The notes under the pieces: model-generated
Told to the model about the DNA's origin: nothing
What the model saw: the letters and a program-made list of their open reading frames with translations, nothing else
Databases searched by the model: none
Shown here: in pieces, positions 1-9,215 of the stretch
Layout of the letters: each line of letters begins with the position of its first letter
How positions within the stretch are numbered: position 1 is the stretch's first letter
Assembly: GCF_020179755.1 (NCBI RefSeq)
Contig: NZ_JAIUCY010000001.1
Coordinates: 496,001 to 560,000 of the forward strand
DNA: 64,000 nt
From: Herbaspirillum sp. alder98
GTDB taxonomy: Bacteria; Pseudomonadota; Gammaproteobacteria; Burkholderiales; Burkholderiaceae_D
Direction of reading: 5' to 3'
Translations under genes and position numbers: made by a program

Positions 1-287
<287 letters not shown>

Positions 288-319
288 TTCATTGCATTGC
301 TGCAGTTTTGCTGTCGAAG

Positions 320-346
320 GGCCACCGCCATGCGGTGGCCTTTTTT
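320..346 (+). terminator. Intrinsic terminator of pepA
   Basis: A perfect 9-bp stem (GGCCACCGC / GCGGTGGCC) with a 3-nt loop is followed by six T residues, 33 nt after the pepA stop codon. Confidence 0.9.
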
Positions 347-548
347 CGTTGTGGCAAGCAACGGGAAACTTCACTTGCCGCTGCCGGTCCGAACCGGGCT
401 CCAGCGCGAAAAATAATTCTCGACTAAGCTAGTCGGGTTTTATCTACACCTTATTTTCTAACGCTAACAAGAATGGTCCCGCCCGGCGCCACGGGAATGA
501 TGCCGCAGCGGCCCGCTATTTCCACTTCTACCCCAAGAAAGGATCTAC

Positions 549-1649
549 ATGACCAACGCCAGCCAGACCAGCGACCTCTTCAAGCCCGTACAGATCGGTG
601 CCATCCAGCTCAAGAACCGCATTGCCATGGCGCCCCTCACCCGCAGCCGCGCGCAAGCCGGCGACGTGCCCAGCGAGCTTGCCGCCGAGTATTACGCCCA
701 GCGCTCCGGCGCGGGCCTGATCGTGGCCGAGGCCACGCAGATTTCGCCACAGGGCAAGGGCTATGCCTTCACCCCCGGCATCTATAACGATGCCCAGGTC
801 GCCGGATGGAAGAAAGTGACCGATGCGGTGCACGCCAAGGGCAGCCGCATTTTCCTGCAGTTGTGGCACGTCGGCCGCATCTCGCACCCAGAGCTGCAAC
901 CCGAGGGCGCCTTGCCGGTCGCCCCGTCGGCCGTCAAGCCCGAAGGCAACGCATTCACCGAAACCGGCTTCAAGCCCTTCGTGACGCCGCGCGCCCTCGA
1001 ACTGTCGGAGTTGCCCGGCATCGTCGAGCAATACAAGACGGCCGCGCAACTGGCAATCAAGGCAGGTTTCGATGGCGTCGAGATCCACGCCGCCAACGGC
1101 TACCTGCTCGACCAGTTCCTGCGCGACAAGACCAACCAGCGCACCGACGCCTACGGCGGCAGCATCGAGAACCGGGCACGCCTGCTGCTGGAAGTGGTGC
1201 AGGCCGTCACGTCGGTGATCCCCAGCGAACGCGTGGGCATTCGCCTCTCGCCCACCAGCCCGGCCAACGATATCGCCGACAGCAACCCTGAAGCGCTGTT
1301 CTCGTATGTGGTCGAACAACTGAACCGCTACAAGCTGGTCTACCTGCACGTGGTGGAAGGCGCCACCGGTGGTCCGCGCAATGTGGCCGGCGGCTTCGAC
1401 CTGCAAGTGCTGCGCAACCTGTTCAAGGGTATCTACATCGCCAACAACGGCTACGACCTGGAACTGGCGGCCAAGGCGCGCAGCGGCAACCTGGCCGACA
1501 TCGTCGCCTTCGGCCGGCCATGGATTGCCAATCCGGACCTGGTGGAGCGGCTGCAGCAAGGCGCCGAACTCGCCAATTTCAACCCCGATACGCTCTACGG
1601 CGGCGGCGCCCAGGGCTATACCGATTACCCCGCATTGCATGCCGGCTAA
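549..1649 (+). CDS. nemA: Old Yellow Enzyme family NADH:flavin oxidoreductase (NemA-like)
   Basis: A 366-residue FMN-dependent TIM-barrel enzyme of the Old Yellow Enzyme family, close to N-ethylmaleimide / xenobiotic reductases that reduce activated alkenes and nitro-esters with NAD(P)H. Visible family features are LFKPVQIGAIQLKNRIAMAPLTR at the N-terminus, FLQLWHVGR, the substrate-binding HAANGYLLDQFL, the NQRTDAYGGSIENR loop and IVAFGRPWIANPDL for phosphate binding near the C-terminus. AAGGA lies 6-7 nt before the ATG. It is a single gene between two terminators. The natural substrate cannot be told from sequence. Confidence 0.92.
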   Translation: MTNASQTSDLFKPVQIGAIQLKNRIAMAPLTRSRAQAGDVPSELAAEYYAQRSGAGLIVAEATQISPQGKGYAFTPGIYNDAQVAGWKKVTDAVHAKGSRIFLQLWHVGRISHPELQPEGALPVAPSAVKPEGNAFTETGFKPFVTPRALELSELPGIVEQYKTAAQLAIKAGFDGVEIHAANGYLLDQFLRDKTNQRTDAYGGSIENRARLLLEVVQAVTSVIPSERVGIRLSPTSPANDIADSNPEALFSYVVEQLNRYKLVYLHVVEGATGGPRNVAGGFDLQVLRNLFKGIYIANNGYDLELAAKARSGNLADIVAFGRPWIANPDLVERLQQGAELANFNPDTLYGGGAQGYTDYPALHAG

Positions 1650-1680
1650 GCCGACCTGAAAAGGCCCGGCGACAACATGA

Positions 1681-1708
1681 ATGGCCCGCCACCCGGCGGG
1701 CCATTTTT
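1681..1708 (+). terminator. Intrinsic terminator of the Old Yellow Enzyme gene
   Basis: A 10-bp perfect stem (ATGGCCCGCC / GGCGGGCCAT) with a 4-nt loop and a T run, 31 nt after the stop codon. Confidence 0.88.
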
Positions 1709-2097
1709 CATGAAAATCAGGTTTTGCGAGTATTTGACTCGCGAATTATCCAACCAAGAAAAACTAACTCTTATAGTATTCCGAGACACCATTTAATGCC
1801 GTGCAGCATTAGATCAACCTCGACGCATTGCGCCCTGGAAATACCCCCTCTCATCGACTGGAAATGCACGCCAGTGGCCGCTTCCTCTTTTCTTACACGG
1901 CCACAGGACAAACACTGATTTTGCAAAATCGTATTGAGATTTGGTTGCAGCGCAGCTAATCTCTGTCCGTCCCCGATATAACAAAGTCGACAAGACAAAT
2001 AAAACCTGGGTGCGAAATTCCGGCCATAACAATTCAATCCCCGGACCCCTGCCCCCGTATGCAATCTCATTAATCAATACAAAGAAAGAGGTGTGTG
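1709..2097. other. Intergenic region upstream of the PEP-CTERM gene
   Basis: About 390 bp, AT-richer than its neighbours, and without a convincing ORF on either strand. It presumably carries the promoter of the PEP-CTERM gene. I could not identify a -35/-10 pair or operator with confidence. A GAGG ribosome-binding site at about 2088-2091 precedes the ATG at 2098. Confidence 0.5.
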
Positions 2098-2661
2098 ATG
2101 AAAAAATTAGTTGGCGGCCTGTTCCTGGCGGCTTCCCTGGTCGGTGTTGGCGCGTCTGCCCACGCTGCGCAAATCAACGAGACCAGCGCGTTGACCTTCA
2201 ATGGCTCCACGTCCGACTTCGGCGCAGCATTTGGCGCGGGCACCACCGGCCAGACCTTCACCGAAAGCTTCACCTTCAACTACTCCAACCCGTTCTCGGT
2301 ATCGTCGGCCGTGATTTCGATCGCGCTCAACAACCTGTCGGCGTTGAACATCGACAGCTTCACGCTGTCCGGTAACGGCCAAAGCTATGCCGGTACCAAG
2401 ACCGTGGTTGATTCGGTGCAGTTCTTTACCCTGAACGCGTCGAACCTGGCATCGGGCCTGTACACGCTGGCGGTCAACGGCTCGGTCACCGGCTCGGCCG
2501 GCGGCAGCTTCGGTGGCAACATCAGCATTGCAGCCGTGCCTGAGGCTTCGACCACCGCAATGATGCTGGGCGGCCTGGCGCTGGTCGGCTTCGGCGCGCT
2601 GCGTCGTCGTCGCGATGGCGGCAAGGCAGCCATGCAATCGCCATCGATGATGGCTGCTTGA
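2098..2661 (+). CDS. PEP-CTERM sorted exported protein (FxDxF-like family)
   Basis: A 187-residue secreted protein. Residues 1-23 are a classic signal peptide (MKKLVGGLFLAASLVGVGASAHA). The mature part is Ser/Thr/Asn/Gly-rich and predicted mostly beta, with a FTESF string that resembles the FxDxF core of a PEP-CTERM subfamily. The C-terminus is a sorting signal: VPEAS, a hydrophobic helix (MMLGGLALVGFGAL) and an RRRR cluster. The motif reads PEA rather than PEP. Such proteins are processed by an exosortase-type transpeptidase and linked to exopolysaccharide; no exosortase gene lies in this window. An in-frame GTG sits immediately upstream, but ATG 2098 has the better-spaced GAGG. A 21-residue tail after the basic cluster is longer than usual. 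Confidence 0.85.
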   Translation: MKKLVGGLFLAASLVGVGASAHAAQINETSALTFNGSTSDFGAAFGAGTTGQTFTESFTFNYSNPFSVSSAVISIALNNLSALNIDSFTLSGNGQSYAGTKTVVDSVQFFTLNASNLASGLYTLAVNGSVTGSAGGSFGGNISIAAVPEASTTAMMLGGLALVGFGALRRRRDGGKAAMQSPSMMAA

Positions 2662-2695
2662 GCGAAGACGTCACCGAGTCTTAGCTAGTGCCAGC

Positions 2696-2730
2696 TTGCG
2701 GGGACCTCGATCAGATCGAGGTCCCCGCAA
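2696..2730. repeat. Perfect 17-bp inverted repeat (hairpin)
   Basis: TTGCGGGGACCTCGATC, one unpaired base, then its exact reverse complement. It lies 35 bp after the PEP-CTERM stop codon. No T run follows on either strand, so it is not a canonical intrinsic terminator. It may stop transcription of the upstream gene or be a member of a dispersed palindromic repeat family. Confidence 0.85.
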
Positions 2731-2846
2731 TGCGTTGGCGAAGCGCTTGCGCAACAAACCCTGAAACATTCGTTCCATCTGGCTACAATAACGCGCTGTG
2801 GCAGGCACACCCTGTGGCTGCCGTCGACGACCCACACCACCCGATC

Positions 2847-3608
2847 ATGAAAACCGCCATCACCCTCGCCCTTTCCCTGCTGTGCGCCACCTCGGCCATG
2901 GCCCAGCAAGCCGCTCCGGCCACCACCGACAGCCTTGCCTTGCAGGACCGGATCGTCGGCGATCTGGGGGCGGGCGTGTTTCACCTCGAACGCAACGTGC
3001 TGGGCAAGAGCGACCAGAACAAGGTCTTGCCCTACGCCTATTTCGACTATGGACGTTTCTTCGCGCGACTCGATACCTTTGGCGTCAAGGCCGCGCGCAT
3101 CGGCGCCGGCTATCTCGAATTCGCCGCGCGCGCCAGCTTCGACGGCTTCGATGCCGAGCGCGGCCTGCAACGCCGCTCCAACCCGGTCCCGCTGGGCATC
3201 GGCACCTATCAGGAAACCCGCTACGGGGCTTTTTTCCTGAACGCCTTCTATGACGTCAATGCCTCGCACGGCTCGCTGTTCGAAGCGATCTATGCCGCCC
3301 AATTCGAGTCCGGCCCGTTCAACGTGTATCCGCAGCTTGGCGTGGAGCGTCGCAGCGCCCGCTACAACAACTATTTTCTGGGCGTCAGCACCAACGAATC
3401 GGCTGCCAGCGGCTTTCGCCAGTATCGCGCCGGCGCTTCGACCAACCCGATCCTGGGTCTCTCGGCCGACGTGGCACTGGCCGACAACTGGCGCCTCAAC
3501 CTGACCTGGCGTCGCAAGTGGCTGGGCAGCGCAGCCTCGGACAGCCCGCTGGTCAACCACAAGATCGAAGACATGGGACTGGTGGCGGTCAGCTACCACT
3601 TCAAGTAA
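2847..3608 (+). CDS. MipA/OmpV family outer-membrane protein
   Basis: 253 residues. Residues 1-20 form a signal peptide (MKTAITLALSLLCATSAMAQ), which fixes the start at 2847 although the frame is open further upstream. The rest has alternating aromatic/aliphatic strands of a small beta-barrel (for example YAYFDYGRFFARLDTFGVKA) and ends VAVSYHFK, an aromatic C-terminal region with the last Phe one residue from the end. The pattern fits the MipA/OmpV family, whose members have been linked to murein scaffolding, osmoadaptation or outer-membrane permeability. No strong ribosome-binding site is visible. Function beyond outer-membrane location is not determined. Confidence 0.8.
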   Translation: MKTAITLALSLLCATSAMAQQAAPATTDSLALQDRIVGDLGAGVFHLERNVLGKSDQNKVLPYAYFDYGRFFARLDTFGVKAARIGAGYLEFAARASFDGFDAERGLQRRSNPVPLGIGTYQETRYGAFFLNAFYDVNASHGSLFEAIYAAQFESGPFNVYPQLGVERRSARYNNYFLGVSTNESAASGFRQYRAGASTNPILGLSADVALADNWRLNLTWRRKWLGSAASDSPLVNHKIEDMGLVAVSYHFK

Positions 3609-3775
3609 GCCGCACCTTATCCGCCCTCACTACGAACGCCGTCGACAGCCCCAATGCTGTCGCATGGGCGTCGATGGCCACCTCGGCCAGGCCATCGTCC
3701 GGCGCGAAGATTGCGCAAACAATACGGTAAGATGGCGGCCTTTCGCGCTTGCGCGCATTACCGGCCTCTTCGCTC

Positions 3776-4543
3776 ATGAAAATCGTCACCTGGAACGTCA
3801 ACTCCCTTAAAGTCCGCCTGCCGCAGGTATTGAAATGGCTGGAAGAAAATCCGGTCGACGTGCTGTGTCTGCAGGAAACCAAGTTGACCGACGACAAGTT
3901 TCCGGCCGCCGAGATCGCCGCTGCCGGTTACCTGGTCGAATTCAGTGGCCAGAAGACCTATAACGGCGTGGCGATCCTGTCGCGCCATCCGATGACCGAC
4001 GTGGTCAAGAACAACCCGCTGTTTCCGGATGAGCAGCAGCGCATCATCGCCGCCACCATCGAGGGCGTGCGTTATATCTGCGCCTACATTCCCAACGGGC
4101 AGTCGCTGGAGTCCGAGAAATATCCCTACAAGCTGAGCTGGCTGGCGGCGCTGCAGCAATGGCTGCAACAGGAGATGGCAGCGCATCCGCGCCTGGCCTT
4201 GCTGGGCGACTACAACATCGCGCCGGAAGACCGCGATGTACACGATCCGGCCGCCTGGGCCGGTGGCGTGCTGGTGTCGGAACCGGAACGCCAGGCGTTT
4301 CGCAACCTGCAGGCGATGGGCTTGACCGATTCGTTCCGACTGTTCGAGCAACCTGAAAAACTGTACAGCTGGTGGGATTATCGCCAGATGGGCTTTCGCC
4401 TCAATCGCGGCCTGCGCATCGACCATATCCTGCTGTCGCCCGAACTGACGCCGCGTTGCACGGCCTGCGTGATCGACAAGGTGCCCCGCAAGTGGGAACA
4501 GCCGTCCGACCACGCGCCGGTGATCGCGACGCTGGCCGACTAA
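3776..4543 (+). CDS. xthA: Exodeoxyribonuclease III
   Basis: 255 residues, matching the family length. It belongs to the exonuclease III / AP endonuclease superfamily, which cleaves abasic sites and degrades 3' ends in base excision repair. The conserved motifs are present: NVNSLKVRL at the N-terminus, LQETKLTDDKFP with the metal-binding Glu, LLGDYNIAPEDRD with the catalytic Asp-x-Asn, and the C-terminal SDHAPVIATL with the Asp-His pair. The start at 3776 is chosen because MKIVTWNVNSL is the usual N-terminus; the frame is open nine codons further upstream. It converges on the gene pair at 4545-5320. Confidence 0.95.
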   Translation: MKIVTWNVNSLKVRLPQVLKWLEENPVDVLCLQETKLTDDKFPAAEIAAAGYLVEFSGQKTYNGVAILSRHPMTDVVKNNPLFPDEQQRIIAATIEGVRYICAYIPNGQSLESEKYPYKLSWLAALQQWLQQEMAAHPRLALLGDYNIAPEDRDVHDPAAWAGGVLVSEPERQAFRNLQAMGLTDSFRLFEQPEKLYSWWDYRQMGFRLNRGLRIDHILLSPELTPRCTACVIDKVPRKWEQPSDHAPVIATLAD

Positions 4544-4544
4544 C

Positions 4545-4817
4545 TTATTCTGCGGCGTCGGTTTTCTTGTTGCGCATGTTCTTCTCGAACTGCACATCGA
4601 GCTTGCTGACGCGACGGGGCGTCTGGGGGCCGTAGGCATTGACGAAGGCGACAAATTCGTCCAGCTCCAACGCCTGGCCGATCTTTTCCATCGGTTTGCC
4701 GGCGACCCGCTGGATCAGCTGCAGACGCTCATCGGACAGTTTCAACATCGAGTATTGCTGGGTCTCGGCGCGCCGGTTGAGGCGCTCCACCGCAGTGGCG
4801 GCACGGGTCGATCTCAT
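4545..4817 (-). CDS. Small conserved-looking hypothetical protein
   Basis: 90 residues, charged and predicted helical, with no signal peptide or membrane segment. No family is recognised. The start at 4817 is chosen because its ATG overlaps the TGA of the upstream acetyltransferase gene (ATGA), a translational-coupling arrangement. This suggests the two are co-expressed and perhaps functionally linked. An upstream in-frame ATG at 4847 would overlap the neighbour more extensively and is less likely. Confidence 0.6.
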   Translation of the reverse strand: MRSTRAATAVERLNRRAETQQYSMLKLSDERLQLIQRVAGKPMEKIGQALELDEFVAFVNAYGPQTPRRVSKLDVQFEKNMRNKKTDAAE

Positions 4818-5320
4818 GAGGTCACCTGCTCCAGGTTGAGCTGCCAATAGCCGACGTCGACCCAGCGGTCGAACTTGCGGCCGACTTCACTGAAATGGGC
4901 GCACTTGATGAAGCCTACGCTTTCATGCAGCCCGACGCTGGCCGCATTGGGCAAGGCGATACCGCCAATCACCAGGTGCACGCCCTGCGCCTTGAGTTGC
5001 GCGAACAGGCGCTGGTAGAGCTTCTTGCCGATGCCGCGTCCGCCGGCATCGCGGTGCAGATAGACCGAGCTTTCCACCGAACTCGCATACGCCGCGCGCG
5101 GCTTCCATTTGCTGGCGTAGGCATAGCCCAGCACCACGCCCTCTTCTTCATAGACCAACCACGGAAATTGCGATTGCACTTCGGCAATGCGCGCATTCAT
5201 GGTGTCGACGGCGACCGTCTCGGTCTCGAAACTGATGGCGGTGGTTTCGACGTAATGGTTATAGATGGCACAAATGGCGGCGGCGTCGGCGGCCTGCGCC
5301 GCACGGATTGATTCGGACAT
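4814..5320 (-). CDS. GNAT N-acetyltransferase, phosphinothricin-acetyltransferase-like
   Basis: 168 residues, one GNAT fold. The N-terminus IRAAQAADAAAICAIYNHYV and the SFETE string match the Pat/Bar-type subgroup (phosphinothricin, methionine sulfone/sulfoximine acetyltransferases). The acetyl-CoA loop is visible as RDAGGRGIGKKLYQRL (Q/R-x-x-G-x-G/A), followed by the GIALPNAASVGLHESVGF core. These enzymes acetylate amino groups of glutamate-like analogues in the cytoplasm; the real substrate here is unknown. The gene lies downstream of prpE on the same strand after a 64-bp gap and is coupled to the following small gene. Confidence 0.85.
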   Translation of the reverse strand: MSESIRAAQAADAAAICAIYNHYVETTAISFETETVAVDTMNARIAEVQSQFPWLVYEEEGVVLGYAYASKWKPRAAYASSVESSVYLHRDAGGRGIGKKLYQRLFAQLKAQGVHLVIGGIALPNAASVGLHESVGFIKCAHFSEVGRKFDRWVDVGYWQLNLEQVTS

Positions 5321-5384
5321 GGCGGTTTTGATTGAACGTGCTGTGACGAAGACAGCAGTGTAACCAAATCGCGCCGTCGCCGTC

Positions 5385-7271
5385 TCACCGGCTCAATGCC
5401 TCCCGCACCTGTTCCAGCGCCGCCGGATCTTCGATGGTCGGCAGGTCGCCGCTGTCGCGCCCCTCGCACAGGGCCTGGATCGCGCGTCGCAGCAGCTTGC
5501 CCGAGCGCGTCTTGGGCAGCGCGTTGACAAACAGCACGCGTGCCGGCCGCCCCAGCGCACCGATCTGGCGATCTACGGTAGCCGCTATCTCGGCCTCCAG
5601 CGCTTGCCGGGATGGTGGCGTGGCGGTGGACTGCGGGTCCTTGGCGATGACGAAGGCAAACGCCACCTGGCCCTTGATCTTGTCCTCTACGCCAACTACC
5701 GCGACCTCCGACACATTGGGGTGACTCGAGATGCTCTCTTCGATTTCACGCGTGCCGAGCCGATGGCCGGCCACGTTGATGACGTCGTCGGTGCGTCCGA
5801 GGATGAAGTAATAACCGTCTTCATCCCGAATGCCCCAGTCGAAGGTGGAATACACCTGGCGCGGCAGGCTGGCCCAATATGTATCGACGAAGCGCTGGTC
5901 GTCGCGGTAGACGGTCTGCATGCAACCCGGCGGCAACGGCCCTTCGATGGCGACCACGCCTTTCTGGTTGGCGCCCAGCGGCTCGCCGCTGTGTTCGTCG
6001 AGAATCGCCACGCGGTAGCCGGGCATCGGCACGCCGGGACTGCCCAGCCGCGTCGGCTTGTCGTCCACGCCGCGGGCGATGGAGATGATGGGCCAGCCGC
6101 TCTCGGTTTGCCAGTAGTTGTCGATCACCGGCACGCCCAGCTCGGTGGCAATCCAGTTAGAGGTGGTCTCGTCCAGCGGCTCTCCCGCCAGGTAGAGCGC
6201 CTTCAACGATGACAGGTCATGCCGATGCATGCATTCCGGCGGCTGCTTCTTGAGCACGCGGATGGCGGTGGGCGCCGAGAACATGCGTGTGACGCGATAC
6301 TTCTCGACGATGCTCCACCAGATGCCGGCATCGGGCCGGATCGGCAAGCCCTCGTATAACACGGTGGCCATGCCCTGGATCAATGGCCCGTAGACGATAT
6401 AGGAATGACCGACCACCCAGCCGATATCGGAGGTGCAGAAATAAGTCTCGCCGGGATGGCCGCAGAAGATGGTCTCCATCGATGCCGCCAGCGCCACCGC
6501 ATAACCGCCGACGTCACGCTGCACGCCCTTGGGCTTGCCGGTGGTGCCGGAGGTATAGAGGATATAGCTGGTGTCGTTGGATTCGAGCCAGGCCACCGGC
6601 ACCGAGGCGTCGCGATATTGCGTGCGCAGCATTGCATAGTCGACATCGCGCCCCGGCTCGCGGGCCATCGGCGCCAGGCCGCGATCGACCAGCAATACAT
6701 GCTGCGGCTTGTGCTGCGCCAAGCCGATCGCCTGGTCCAGCAAGCCCTTGTACGGCACCACCTTGCCACCGCGCGAACCGGCATCGGCCGACACGATCAG
6801 GCGCGGCTGGGCGTCATCGATACGCGAGGCCAGGCTGGTCGACGCAAACCCGCCAAACACCACCGAATGCACCGCGCCCAGCCGGGCACAGGCGAGCATG
6901 GCAAACACCGCCTCTGCAATCATCGGCATGTAGATCAACACCCGGTCACCGCGCACCACGCCCAGCGCCTGCATGCTGGCCGCCATGGTCATGACTTCCT
7001 GGTGCAGTTCGGCGAAGGTGTAGACGCGTTCGTGACCGGTCTCGGTCGAGATGGCGATCAGCGCCGCTTGCTCCGCCCGTTGTGGCAGATGGCGGTCGAC
7101 CGCGTTATGGCAAAGGTTGGTGGTGCCGCCGAGGAACCAGCGCGCAAACGGCGGGTTGCTGTCGTCGAGGGTACGTTCGAAGGGTTTATCCCAATGGATG
7201 CGCCGCGCCTGTTCGGCCCAGAACTGCTCGGGCTGCTCGATCGAGCGCCGATAGTATTGTTCGTATTGCAT
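5385..7271 (-). CDS. prpE: Propionate--CoA ligase
   Basis: 628 residues, an ANL-family acyl-CoA synthetase. It converts propionate, ATP and CoA to propionyl-CoA, AMP and PPi, the entry to the methylcitrate cycle. Visible motifs are the P-loop-like YTSGTTGKPKG, the YWQTESGWPI adenylate-binding block, the hinge region FDWGIRDEDGYYFILGRTDD, and the C-terminal catalytic lysine in LPKTRSGKLLRR. The N-terminal MQYEQYYRRSIEQPEQFW is typical of PrpE rather than Acs, and the length fits. It is on the same strand as prpC and prpB but separated from prpC by a lipoprotein gene. Confidence 0.93.
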   Translation of the reverse strand: MQYEQYYRRSIEQPEQFWAEQARRIHWDKPFERTLDDSNPPFARWFLGGTTNLCHNAVDRHLPQRAEQAALIAISTETGHERVYTFAELHQEVMTMAASMQALGVVRGDRVLIYMPMIAEAVFAMLACARLGAVHSVVFGGFASTSLASRIDDAQPRLIVSADAGSRGGKVVPYKGLLDQAIGLAQHKPQHVLLVDRGLAPMAREPGRDVDYAMLRTQYRDASVPVAWLESNDTSYILYTSGTTGKPKGVQRDVGGYAVALAASMETIFCGHPGETYFCTSDIGWVVGHSYIVYGPLIQGMATVLYEGLPIRPDAGIWWSIVEKYRVTRMFSAPTAIRVLKKQPPECMHRHDLSSLKALYLAGEPLDETTSNWIATELGVPVIDNYWQTESGWPIISIARGVDDKPTRLGSPGVPMPGYRVAILDEHSGEPLGANQKGVVAIEGPLPPGCMQTVYRDDQRFVDTYWASLPRQVYSTFDWGIRDEDGYYFILGRTDDVINVAGHRLGTREIEESISSHPNVSEVAVVGVEDKIKGQVAFAFVIAKDPQSTATPPSRQALEAEIAATVDRQIGALGRPARVLFVNALPKTRSGKLLRRAIQALCEGRDSGDLPTIEDPAALEQVREALSR

Positions 7272-7406
7272 GCTGTCTCCTCATGTCGCGAATCGCCACG
7301 GCGTCTGTGCGCCTTGTGATGCAATGTGGCACTGCCAGCTTACGTGCAGCTGAATCGGAACCCGCCAGCAACCGGTAGACACGCAGATCAGCAGACGCGA
7401 GCAGCG

Positions 7407-7429
7407 CCGCATGCCATCCAGGCATGCGG
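7407..7429. repeat. Strong hairpin between the MliC gene and prpE
   Basis: A perfect 9-bp stem (CCGCATGCC / GGCATGCGG) with a 5-nt loop, in the 186-bp gap upstream of prpE. There is no T run. It could modulate read-through or mRNA stability between the two genes. Confidence 0.6.
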
Positions 7430-7457
7430 GCACGCGGGCATGGGAGGCAGGACGGGC

Positions 7458-7886
7458 CTAGCGGGTCTTGCAGTCGTTGGCCAGTTGCTGGCCGATCTTC
7501 GAATTGAGCAGCATCGACTTGGACGGGATCTGGATCCAGGTCAAGCCTTCGCCGCTATTTTCCAGGCGTACTGCACCGGTCGAAGTGCTGACCGGGGTCA
7601 TCGTGTAGGAACGGCCTTTCCAGACCAGCGTGACGCCGTCGGTCACCCGCCCTTCCATCTTCAGCTCGACCTTGTTGCCGGCTTCGCAGGAGAAGCTGCC
7701 GGTCTTGAGCTGGGTCGCCCAGGTCGGCTGGGTGGCAGCTGGCGCCTGGATGATCTGCGGCAGCACGGGCTTGGTCTCGGTGACCGGGATTTTTTCCTGT
7801 CCGGCGCAACCGGCCAGCAGCAAGGCCAAGCCAGCACAGCCGAAGAAGGAACGGGGGCGGATGCAAAGGGCATTCATTGCGGTCAT
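7458..7886 (-). CDS. MliC/PliC-type lysozyme-inhibitor lipoprotein
   Basis: 142 residues. A hydrophobic stretch FFGCAGLALLLAGC ends in a lipobox (LLAGC), so it should be a lipoprotein. After a proline-rich linker comes a single MliC-like domain: FSCEAGNKVELKMEG, then LVWKGRSYTMTPVSTSTGAVRLEN, then a closing Cys (NDCKTR) that would pair with FSC. This domain binds C-type lysozyme in the periplasm or at the surface. ATG at 7886 or 7877 could be the start; neither has a strong ribosome-binding site. Its place between prpC and prpE is unexpected. Confidence 0.78.
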   Translation of the reverse strand: MTAMNALCIRPRSFFGCAGLALLLAGCAGQEKIPVTETKPVLPQIIQAPAATQPTWATQLKTGSFSCEAGNKVELKMEGRVTDGVTLVWKGRSYTMTPVSTSTGAVRLENSGEGLTWIQIPSKSMLLNSKIGQQLANDCKTR

Positions 7887-8022
7887 CGTAAAGTCCAGTA
7901 ATCTTGCGAGGCCTGATGGCCAAAAACTGCTGGACCGCATATTAACAATTTATTGCAATCTGCGAGATAGCCGCTACCGCTTGTTACAAAAAACGAATGC
8001 TCCCTGCCCCGCCCCGTCGGCG

Positions 8023-9177
8023 TTACTTGCGCTTACCGATCGGCACGAACTTCAGGTCTTCCGGGCCGACATAGTTGGCCGACGGCCGGATGATCTTGTT
8101 GTCGATGCGCTGCTCGATGATATGCGCGGCCCAGCCCGAGGTGCGGGCAATGACGAACAGCGGCGTAAACATCGCGGTCGGCACCCCCATCATGTGATAC
8201 GACACGGCCGAGAACCAGTCGAGGTTGGGGAACATCTTCTTGGCATCCCACATCACCGTCTCGAGGCGTTCGGCGATGTCGAACATGCGGGTCGATCCGG
8301 CCTCTTTGGACAGCTTGCGGGCGACTTCCTTGATCACCTTGTTGCGCGGGTCCGAGATGGTATAGACCGGGTGACCGAAACCGATCACCACTTCCTTGTT
8401 CTCGACCCGACGACGGATATCGGCTTCGGCCTCATCCGGGTTGTCGTAGCGCTTCTGGATCTCGAACGCTACCTCATTGGCACCGCCATGCTTGGGGCCA
8501 CGCAGGGCGCCGATGGCACCGGTGATGGCCGAATACATGTCGGAACCCGTACCGGCGATGACCCGGCCGGTGAAGGTGGAGGCGTTGAATTCGTGCTCGG
8601 CGTACAGGATCAGCGAAGTGTGCATGGCCTTTTCCCATTGCTCGCTGGGCGCTTGCCCATGCAGCAGATGCAGGAAGTGCGCGCCAATCGATTCATCATC
8701 GGTTTCGACTTCGATGCGCCGGCCATTGGTGCTGTAGTGATACCAATACAGCAACATCGATCCCAGCGACGCCATCAGGCGATCGGCGATGTCGCGTGCG
8801 CCCGGGGTGTTGTGGTCGTCCTTCTCGGGCAGCACGCAGCCCAGCGCCGAGACGCCGGTACGCATCACATCCATCGGATGCGACGCGGCCGGCAACCATT
8901 CGAGCGCGGCCTTGACGTTGGCCGGCAAGCCGCGCAGCGACTTCAGCTTGGCCTTGTAGGCGCTCAGCTCGGGCGCAGTGGGCAACTTGCCATGCACCAG
9001 CAGGTGCGCAATCTCTTCGAATTCGCAGGTGTCGGCGACATCCAGGATGTCGTAGCCGCGATAGTGCAGGTCATTGCCGGTCTTGCCGACGGTACAGAGG
9101 GCCGTGTTGCCGGCCGTCACGCCCGACAGGGCGACCGATTTCTTGGGCTTGAAAGTGCCTGGTGCTGATTCGCTCAT
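8023..9177 (-). CDS. prpC: 2-methylcitrate synthase
   Basis: 384 residues, citrate synthase fold. It condenses propionyl-CoA with oxaloacetate to 2-methylcitrate. Family motifs are visible: [13 protein letters not shown] at the N-terminus, [18 protein letters not shown], the catalytic-loop [36 protein letters not shown], and the catalytic Asp region [15 protein letters not shown]. It ends [18 protein letters not shown], typical of PrpC rather than GltA. Its ATG is 38 nt downstream of the prpB stop codon, so the two form an operon. The dehydratase (prpD or acnD/prpF) expected after prpC is absent. Confidence 0.95.
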   Translation of the reverse strand: MSESAPGTFKPKKSVALSGVTAGNTALCTVGKTGNDLHYRGYDILDVADTCEFEEIAHLLVHGKLPTAPELSAYKAKLKSLRGLPANVKAALEWLPAASHPMDVMRTGVSALGCVLPEKDDHNTPGARDIADRLMASLGSMLLYWYHYSTNGRRIEVETDDESIGAHFLHLLHGQAPSEQWEKAMHTSLILYAEHEFNASTFTGRVIAGTGSDMYSAITGAIGALRGPKHGGANEVAFEIQKRYDNPDEAEADIRRRVENKEVVIGFGHPVYTISDPRNKVIKEVARKLSKEAGSTRMFDIAERLETVMWDAKKMFPNLDWFSAVSYHMMGVPTAMFTPLFVIARTSGWAAHIIEQRIDNKIIRPSANYVGPEDLKFVPIGKRK

Positions 9178-9215
9178 GCGGTTCTCCTGATTGGTTTGGT
9201 CTGCTTATTTATTAT

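Noticed and set aside
528..1640. Long antisense ORF opposite the Old Yellow Enzyme gene
   Set aside because: A high-GC shadow frame; the translation is His/Gly/Val-rich with no recognisable domain, while the plus frame is a clear enzyme.
7630..9168. Long plus-strand ORF opposite prpC and the lipoprotein gene
   Set aside because: Shadow frame of prpC, with no family features.
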